Of a stretch of DNA of 64,000 nucleotides, positions 58,881 through 64,000 are shown one piece after another; positions within the stretch are counted from its first letter, which is position 1, and each line of letters starts with the position of its first letter. The DNA lies in assembly GCF_051175565.1 (NCBI RefSeq), contig NZ_CP195105.1, positions 124,001 through 188,000 on the forward strand. The letters run 5' to 3'. A model generated the notes under the pieces. That model did no database searches. It was not told the DNA's origin and saw only the letters and a program-made list of their open reading frames with translations. Origin of the DNA: Daejeonia sp002484105. Lineage in GTDB: Bacteria > Bacteroidota > Bacteroidia > Flavobacteriales > Weeksellaceae. A program made the translations under genes and the position numbers.

Positions 58881-59672
58881 TCAGTCGATTTTATTGTATT
58901 TTCTCATGAGGTTTTCGTAGAAATTCTGCGGCAGGAGCCATTTCAGCGGCACGCCGATTTTCTGTCCGAAAGCTCCGAAAAAATAATGTGCCTTCCACTG
59001 TTTTCTTTCAAGCAGTTTCCCGAGATATTCTGCAACTTTATCAGGTTCGCTGCCATCACCGACCTGGGAATTCATCAGTGCATAGACTTTCTCAAAAACT
59101 TTACGATAGGGTTCTGAGACCTTACTTCTCACACGATGGTCGGCAATATGGGTTTTGATATCGCCAAGGTGCAGCGCGCATACTGCTATATTCCACGGAC
59201 GTACTTCATAGCGCATGGCTTCCACAACTTTGTCCAAAGCCGATTTGGATGCCGAATAAAATCCGCGGAACGGCAAACCCATTTCTGATCCGATACTGGA
59301 AATATTGACAATCCTGCCGCTTTTCTGATTTCTCATTACCGGCAATACAGCAGACATCATCTGTACGGCACCAATCAGATTCAGGTCAAAAAGCCGCGTG
59401 ATATCTTCTTTTGTGGCATCCTCTACTGCGCCCACCATGCCCATTCCGGCATTGTTGACGAGTACATCAATGCGGTTTTCCTTTGCAAGAATGCTATGAA
59501 CGGCATTATCAATCTGGGCTTTTTCGGTGATATCAGCCTGGAGAGACACAAAATATGGAGATCCGGCAGATTTTCGGCTCAGTCCATAAACATGATGCCC
59601 TTTTTTTCCAAAATATTCTGCGAGTGCGAATCCAATACCTGAGGACGCACCTGTAATTACAATCACCATCAT
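58881..59672 (-). CDS. short-chain dehydrogenase/reductase
   Basis: 263 residues, classical SDR fold. TGASSGIGFA (7-16) binds the nucleotide, NNAGMG stabilises the sheet, and YSASKSAL carries the Tyr-x3-Lys catalytic pair, with Ser in SSIGSEM. Substrate unknown. Its ATG overlaps the aroA stop (ATGA), indicating coupled translation within a run that ends with the BamA/TamA-like gene. Confidence 0.93.
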   Translation of the reverse strand: MMVIVITGASSGIGFALAEYFGKKGHHVYGLSRKSAGSPYFVSLQADITEKAQIDNAVHSILAKENRIDVLVNNAGMGMVGAVEDATKEDITRLFDLNLIGAVQMMSAVLPVMRNQKSGRIVNISSIGSEMGLPFRGFYSASKSALDKVVEAMRYEVRPWNIAVCALHLGDIKTHIADHRVRSKVSEPYRKVFEKVYALMNSQVGDGSEPDKVAEYLGKLLERKQWKAHYFFGAFGQKIGVPLKWLLPQNFYENLMRKYNKID

Positions 59673-60901
59673 TTTTCCACAGGTTCAGTTACTTCAAAAA
59701 AATCTCTCCAGAAATCCGGATATGATTTTTCCACGACAGTATCATTCTCAATTTCAAGTCCACAAATCAGGGAATAAGGTGCGAAACTCATCGCCATCCG
59801 GTGGTCGTTATACGTTTTGATGATAATATCTTTTTCCGGTTCAAAAAATCTTTTGGAACGGATGGAATCTTCGGTAATTTCGGTTTCGCATCCGATTTTC
59901 AGCAGTTCGTTCTGCAGCGCCATCAGGCGGTCGGTTTCCTTCACTTTTAATGTCGCCAGCCCGTCAAAGTCAAACGGCATTTTAAGTGCTGTTGCCGTCA
60001 CACAAAGTGTCTGGGCGATATCGGGGCAGTTGTTCAGATTGGCAGTTATCGTTCTGGGAATCCGGTAGCTTTTGTCCGGGATCAGGGAAATCTGGTGAAT
60101 AGCTTCGTCGGTAATGGTATTGATCCCAAAAAATTCCCAGTAAATTTCTTTTAGTGCCGAATCGCCCTGCAGCGAATGGCTTTTGAAACTTTTCAGATGA
60201 ATGGTCTGTTTTCCAATCGCAGCAAGTGAATAAAAATAGCTTGCAGAGGTCCAGTCGCTTTCCACTTCGAAGGCAGAACGTTTCTGATAGACATCCTCTT
60301 CTTTTGGATAAACCTTGATAACATGACCGAAAAAATCACTGTTGATCCCGATATTGGAAAGCACTTTCAAAGTCATTTCAAGATAAGGGCGTGAGGTGAT
60401 ATCGCCAATAAGGTCCATGGTAAGACCGTTTTCAAGTTTCGCACCAATGAGCAGGAGCGAAGTCAGAAACTGTGAAGATACACCAGCGGATATTTCGACC
60501 AGATTTCTGGTGAGTTTTTTACCGGTAATTTTCAGAGGAGGATATCCTTCGTTGCCGGTATATTCGATTTCCGCACCCAGCGAACGGAGCGCATCCACCA
60601 GAGGTTTTATGGGGCGTTCTTTCATCCGTCCGGAACCTGTCAGCGTCACCGTTCTTCCTTCCTGAATGGCAAAATACGAGGTCAGGAAACGCATGGCGGT
60701 CCCGGCATGGTGCACATCAATCACGTCATCTTCAGTGTCCAGCGCTTCTTTCAGCAGTCTGGTATCCTGGGCGTTGGAGATATTGGTAATAAATACATTG
60801 TGGAAGAGTTTGTCAAGGATCAGCAATCGGTTCGATATGCTTTTGGACCCACTGATGGAGATCAGTCTGTCGTTCAGAAGTACGGATTTCTTTAGCTGCA
60901 T
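59669..60901 (-). CDS. aroA: 3-phosphoshikimate 1-carboxyvinyltransferase (EPSP synthase)
   Basis: 410 residues, two-domain EPT fold. SGSKSISNRLLIL binds shikimate-3-phosphate; the PEP-binding region is HHAGTAMRFLTSYF; LTGSGRMKERPIKPLVDAL and the C-terminal KTYNDHRMAMSFAP are also diagnostic. The region resembling the glyphosate-sensitivity loop departs from the enterobacterial sequence, as is common in Bacteroidota. It lies 5 bp after the MazG-like gene in the operon. Confidence 0.95.
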   Translation of the reverse strand: MQLKKSVLLNDRLISISGSKSISNRLLILDKLFHNVFITNISNAQDTRLLKEALDTEDDVIDVHHAGTAMRFLTSYFAIQEGRTVTLTGSGRMKERPIKPLVDALRSLGAEIEYTGNEGYPPLKITGKKLTRNLVEISAGVSSQFLTSLLLIGAKLENGLTMDLIGDITSRPYLEMTLKVLSNIGINSDFFGHVIKVYPKEEDVYQKRSAFEVESDWTSASYFYSLAAIGKQTIHLKSFKSHSLQGDSALKEIYWEFFGINTITDEAIHQISLIPDKSYRIPRTITANLNNCPDIAQTLCVTATALKMPFDFDGLATLKVKETDRLMALQNELLKIGCETEITEDSIRSKRFFEPEKDIIIKTYNDHRMAMSFAPYSLICGLEIENDTVVEKSYPDFWRDFFEVTEPVEK

Positions 60902-60906
60902 AAAGG

Positions 60907-61233
60907 TTATTTTAATTTCGGATTATTGTGGTGACGGTCGTAATCCCTTTCGGTTTTCTTCTTCATTTTCCTGTCAAAGGCTTCCTGAAGATCTGTTCCC
61001 GTCTGGTTGGCCAGGCACAAAGTTACGAAAAGTACGTCAGCCAGTTCTTCTCCAAGGTTTTTGTCTTTGTCAGAATCCTTCTCACTCTGCTCTCCGTATC
61101 TGCGTGCAATGATGCGCGCCACCTCGCCCACTTCTTCGGTAAGGATGGCCATATTGGTCAGTTCGCTGAAATAACGAACCCCCACATTTTTGATCCATTC
61201 ATCCACCTGTTCCTGAAGTGATTTGATTTCCAT
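60907..61233 (-). CDS. MazG-like nucleotide pyrophosphohydrolase
   Basis: 108 residues, a single all-alpha NTP-PPase domain. LTEEVGEVARII supplies ExxE and LGEELADVLFV supplies ExxD, the four acidic metal ligands of the MazG/dCTPase superfamily. It probably hydrolyses noncanonical dNTPs for pool cleaning; the exact nucleotide is unknown. It lies 5 bp before aroA and 12 bp after the small membrane gene. Confidence 0.88.
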   Translation of the reverse strand: MEIKSLQEQVDEWIKNVGVRYFSELTNMAILTEEVGEVARIIARRYGEQSEKDSDKDKNLGEELADVLFVTLCLANQTGTDLQEAFDRKMKKKTERDYDRHHNNPKLK

Positions 61234-61245
61234 GGTGCTGATATT

Positions 61246-61440
61246 TTAATGTTGAATATCTCTTTCTTCTGAAGAGTTGTTTACCTTGAGCAGTATATCC
61301 AGTTTATTATTGAGATCTGAAATTTTTTCCGAAAGCCGATTGATTTTTCTAAAAAAATACAGGATCAGAAAAACCACTGCCAATAATGCAAATAAAGGCA
61401 ATAACATTATCCATATCATTTCAGTTGCACCTATTATCAT
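61246..61440 (-). CDS. small single-pass membrane protein
   Basis: 64 residues: one hydrophobic helix (about 8-29) followed by a charged coiled-coil segment (LSEKISDLNNKLDILLKV). It fits exactly between its operon neighbours (12 bp to the MazG-like gene and 18 bp from the preceding stop), which supports it being real. No function is known. Confidence 0.6.
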   Translation of the reverse strand: MIIGATEMIWIMLLPLFALLAVVFLILYFFRKINRLSEKISDLNNKLDILLKVNNSSEERDIQH

Positions 61441-61458
61441 AATTTCTATTTTAGTCTG

Positions 61459-62859
61459 CTACTGATATGCCCCGGCGGTGGGATAAACCGTTCTTCCCAT
61501 TCCTTTAATATCTTTCGGAACCAGCTGTGCAGCTGTAATATTTCCGAGTCCTTTTGCGGGAGAGTCGTCTGCTACGCGAAGATTCATTTTCTGAATATAA
61601 TAATTCAGGAATTTGGGATCTTCTTTGTTCAGGGAATTTGTGATAGAGGTATTGTTTTCAAAACTGAAGCCTGAATGGTCTCCAATGTTAAGCAATGACG
61701 AATCGACAGAATACTCGAACGTTTGCCCGGAAACCGGACTGAAGTACATTGCTGTATCTTTGTCGCCAAAGACAACAGAGTTTCTGATTTTAAGATGCAG
61801 CGGACCGTCAACCGTGTTTCCGTCACCATCTGTCAGTTCATTGGAAGCATAAATGCTGTAGGCTGGCAGCGAAGCGTTGAGATCCCAGAAATTGGCCAGC
61901 GTACAGTGGTTGAGATCAGCACTTCCGCCCTTCAGCATGGCAAAATCAGCCTGTCCACAATTGTTCATCACAAGATTGGAGGCATGTATAACCGAAGCAA
62001 TTGCATAAATCCCAAAATTCTGAAAGGAGTGGATAATGGAATTTTGTATGGTTGCCGTGGCATTATCCAGCGAAATTCCGGTCTCACCTCCAAATACTTT
62101 TGCATAATTCATATTCAGGGTTGCACCTTCATCAAAGGTTATTCCTTTCCAGTTCATCGGGATGGTATCGTACTTGGTGTCGCTGCGGTCGCCCCGGAAA
62201 ATTACTTCTTTATCCAGCTCTCCCGACACATTTACCGTTGCATTTTTCGCCACCGTCAGGCTACTGTTTTTGGTGAAATAAACTTTGGTTCCCGCCTGGA
62301 TATTGAGTGTTTTTCCTTCGGCAAGGGTAAGATTTCCGTAGATTACTTTGGCTTTGTCATTATTCCATACCGTATTGGAAGTAAGAATGTTCGGATTGCT
62401 GTCATTTTGGATAAAGTATTCTGCATCCTGCACCACAGAGAGAAGTGTTACATGCTGCTGCCCCACCGGACTGTCAAACACAATACGGTCTTCTGCAATA
62501 GCTTCAGGTGCATTGGCTACTGGTGCAATTTCTACAAAAATATAGAGGCTGTCCTTTTTGCGGAGCGGGATATTGGTAAATTCAGTTCCGGCAGTGCCAT
62601 CAACATTAATACGGTAAGGAGAAGACGCTCCGCCTTCCAGAGATATTTTCGGAATGCTGATATCTTTGTCTTCTCTGTTGTACACCTTCACCGCATAGGT
62701 CTCGGAACGTGTCTGGTTGTAGACGGTATCGCAGAAAAGTGTATCGCTGGAAAAACGTAACTCTGCCGACGGACTATCGAATGTAATGTCATCACTGTTG
62801 CAGGATACTACAAAAACCAGCATCCAAAAGCTGATTCCCAAGAGTAATTTTAACTTCAT
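61459..62859 (-). CDS. parallel beta-helix lipoprotein
   Basis: 466 residues. The signal ends VVSC, giving a lipidated Cys20. An N-terminal beta-sandwich (about 25-140) precedes a right-handed beta-helix with repeated short strands (VIYGNLTLAEGKTLNIQAGTKVYF, ITFDEGATLNMNYAKVFGG, NATATIQNSIIHSF). Such proteins bind or cleave surface polysaccharides, but no catalytic residues stand out. It heads the minus-strand run leading to aroA and the BamA/TamA-like gene. TACCTTTG (complement of 62882-62889) is a plausible -7 box. Confidence 0.85.
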   Translation of the reverse strand: MKLKLLLGISFWMLVFVVSCNSDDITFDSPSAELRFSSDTLFCDTVYNQTRSETYAVKVYNREDKDISIPKISLEGGASSPYRINVDGTAGTEFTNIPLRKKDSLYIFVEIAPVANAPEAIAEDRIVFDSPVGQQHVTLLSVVQDAEYFIQNDSNPNILTSNTVWNNDKAKVIYGNLTLAEGKTLNIQAGTKVYFTKNSSLTVAKNATVNVSGELDKEVIFRGDRSDTKYDTIPMNWKGITFDEGATLNMNYAKVFGGETGISLDNATATIQNSIIHSFQNFGIYAIASVIHASNLVMNNCGQADFAMLKGGSADLNHCTLANFWDLNASLPAYSIYASNELTDGDGNTVDGPLHLKIRNSVVFGDKDTAMYFSPVSGQTFEYSVDSSLLNIGDHSGFSFENNTSITNSLNKEDPKFLNYYIQKMNLRVADDSPAKGLGNITAAQLVPKDIKGMGRTVYPTAGAYQ

Positions 62860-63042
62860 GTGTATTTTTTAAAGTCAAGTTCAAAGGTAATTATTTTTAA
62901 TGAACTTAAAAACCCGCAAAATATTATACCGGTAGCATTTTGCTGCTTTTCTGAAACTTCCGCTTTGCCACGGCGGGTATTAGCATAAAGAAAATCAATT
63001 TCTTACCCGGAAATCAGAATAGAGCATTTTATAAAAATACAT

Positions 63043-63073
63043 TTTGCAGAATCGAAAAAATGTCTTACTTTTG
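63043..63073 (+). promoter_or_regulatory. rpmE2 promoter (TTTG-N19-TACTTTTG)
   Basis: TTTG (63043-63046) and TACTTTTG (63066-63073) with a 19-bp spacer. The leader is about 80 nt. The rest of the 300-bp gap 62860-63159 holds the divergent lipoprotein promoter and shows nothing else I can support. Confidence 0.8.
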
Positions 63074-63159
63074 CCGTCTAAAATACCCGGTGAGATGTCC
63101 ATTACCATTTCATCAGACAAAAAATCAGTATTAACTCAGAAAATAATTTTTAGTATATC

Positions 63160-63414
63160 ATGAAAAAAGGAATCCACCCTGAAAATTATAGACTCGTTGC
63201 CTTCAAAGACATGAGTAACGACGAAATCTTCATCTGCAGATCCACTGCCGAAACCAAAGACACTATCGAATATGAAGGTCAGGAATATCCCCTGATCAAA
63301 ATGGAAATTTCTTCTACCTCTCACCCGTTCTACACCGGTAAAGTAAAACTGGTTGACACGGCTGGTAGAGTTGACAAATTCATGAACAAATACAAGAAAT
63401 TCGCTAAAAACTAA
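63160..63414 (+). CDS. rpmE2: 50S ribosomal protein L31 type B
   Basis: 84 residues: MKKGIHPENYRLVAFKDMSN and STSHPFYTGKVKLVDTAGRVDKF are type B L31 motifs. The zinc-binding CxxC pair of type A is missing, as for L32 in this window, so both proteins should function without zinc. It has a consensus promoter and its own terminator. Confidence 0.97.
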   Translation: MKKGIHPENYRLVAFKDMSNDEIFICRSTAETKDTIEYEGQEYPLIKMEISSTSHPFYTGKVKLVDTAGRVDKFMNKYKKFAKN

Positions 63415-63436
63415 GAATTTCCAGATTCAAAATAAA

Positions 63437-63466
63437 GAAGTCTTCCGTGATGGGAGACTTTTTTTG
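63437..63466 (+). terminator. terminator after rpmE2
   Basis: AAGTCTTCC pairs imperfectly with GGGAGACTT (63452-63460) around a short loop, followed by a T run. Confidence 0.75.
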
Positions 63467-63501
63467 TTGTAATTTTGTTATCCAACCATAAACGACTCAC
63501 C

Positions 63502-64000
63502 ATGCAACTTGTATTTTCGGACGCACAATACTGGGAAGGTTTTCTTCCGTTAACTTTTACCCGACCCGTCGCAGAAATGCGCTGCGGAATCCTCACCTTT
63601 TCAGAACGCTGGAAAAAACTTCTCGGTACAGAAGAAATCTCGTTCCTCAGCGAGAAATATCTTGAAGAAAAATTCCCGAGACCCCAGGAAAAAGAAAGCC
63701 TTTTTCTCGTTCCCAATTTTCTACCCACCGAACGTATCCTGACACAGATCAGAAATCTGAAACCCGGCGAGGCCCTTGTCTATGAAAATGAACTTATTGC
63801 AGCGCACATCCATATGAAAGACTTCAGTCTGAACCAGATTGAGAAAATGACCGATCTGGAAGACGAGCCGCTTATTTTCCGTCAGCCCACAGATCTGTTT
63901 TCATTTAATGACAAAGCTGTTGATTTTGATTTTTCGTTGTTGACAAAAGGCAGGCAGTCTCAGGAACTTTCTGAAACCAACGGATTTTTGGGCGACTCCG
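63502..64000 (+). CDS. GlmU-like sugar nucleotidyltransferase (N-terminal part)
   Basis: 166 codons are present from the ATG at 63502 to the window edge, with no stop. It begins MQLVFSDAQYWEGFLPLTFTRPVAEMRCG, the start typical of the Bacteroidota GlmU family protein: an N-terminal nucleotidyltransferase-like domain with TRPVAEMRCGIL replacing the usual LAAGxGTRM loop. Its C-terminal hexapeptide acyltransferase part, if present, lies outside. TAATTTTG at 63470-63477 is a possible -7 box. Confidence 0.75.
   Translation, partial: MQLVFSDAQYWEGFLPLTFTRPVAEMRCGILTFSERWKKLLGTEEISFLSEKYLEEKFPRPQEKESLFLVPNFLPTERILTQIRNLKPGEALVYENELIAAHIHMKDFSLNQIEKMTDLEDEPLIFRQPTDLFSFNDKAVDFDFSLLTKGRQSQELSETNGFLGDS

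Noticed and set aside
61723..62760. 345-codon plus-strand open frame
   Set aside because: Antisense shadow of the beta-helix lipoprotein gene, which has a clear lipobox and repeat structure.

Overview
The window comes from the chromosome of a Bacteroidota bacterium, most likely a Weeksellaceae/Chryseobacterium-type flavobacterium. The signs are type IX secretion sorting domains, TAnnTTTG (-7) promoters often with TTTG about 19 bp upstream, few Shine-Dalgarno sequences, zinc-free L31 and L32, a PadR/HAAS-like cassette, a DUF177-rpmF-accB-accC cluster and a fused isobutyryl-CoA mutase. The genus is inferred. I see no tRNA, rRNA, CRISPR array, insertion sequence or prophage.

Layout. 1-1845: end of an Asp-box protein, an alpha/beta hydrolase and a patatin-like lipase. 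1860-16193: a compact [NiFe]-hydrogenase and nickel island. One arm (minus strand) runs small subunit, large subunit, cytochrome b, maturation protease, hypF, FKBP prolyl isomerase, nikR, TonB-dependent receptor, hypD, inner-membrane nickel permease. The other arm (plus strand) is hypA-hypB-hypC-hypE. A 240-bp divergent control region between them holds two palindromes. The small subunit has the six-cysteine signature of O2-tolerant group 1d enzymes, so the cell probably respires H2 in air through the cytochrome b to quinone. Nickel would enter by the TonB receptor and the permease under NikR control, and be delivered by HypA and a His-rich HypB. A directly repeated GTGTTAC with a 14-bp gap lies just upstream of the receptor gene and is a candidate NikR site.

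16226-30980: housekeeping genes (nrnA, rpmH, ftsE-like, trmN6, NtrY-like kinase, riboflavin synthase, pdxA, DUF177, rpmF, accB, accC, ornithine aminotransferase, gltX, accA, tsf). 29472-37143: secreted and surface proteins, including two related small exported proteins, T9SS type A and type B cargo, a tail-collar protein and trmB. 37258-49563: DUF4407 membrane protein, ruvC, a two-domain M16 protease, GH31 glycosidase, a PadR regulator with two related membrane proteins, a beta-lactamase-fold lipoprotein, a possibly kinase-like unknown, and a lipoprotein. 49674-53018: IcmF, noticeably AT-richer than its surroundings. 53138-64000: small membrane protein, rplM-rpsI-rpsB, guaB, an operon-like minus-strand run (beta-helix lipoprotein, small membrane protein, MazG-like, aroA, SDR, BamA/TamA-like), rpmE2 and the start of a GlmU-like nucleotidyltransferase gene.

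The region most worth attention is the hydrogenase island: an oxygen-tolerant enzyme without nearby HyaE/HyaF-type (HoxO/HoxQ) or rubredoxin accessory genes, with a prolyl isomerase, NikR and an outer-membrane receptor embedded in the operon. Two GC-rich hairpin elements of one apparent family (about 17321-17406 and 57136-57230) are the main non-coding curiosity. All family names come from reading motifs; no searches were run.
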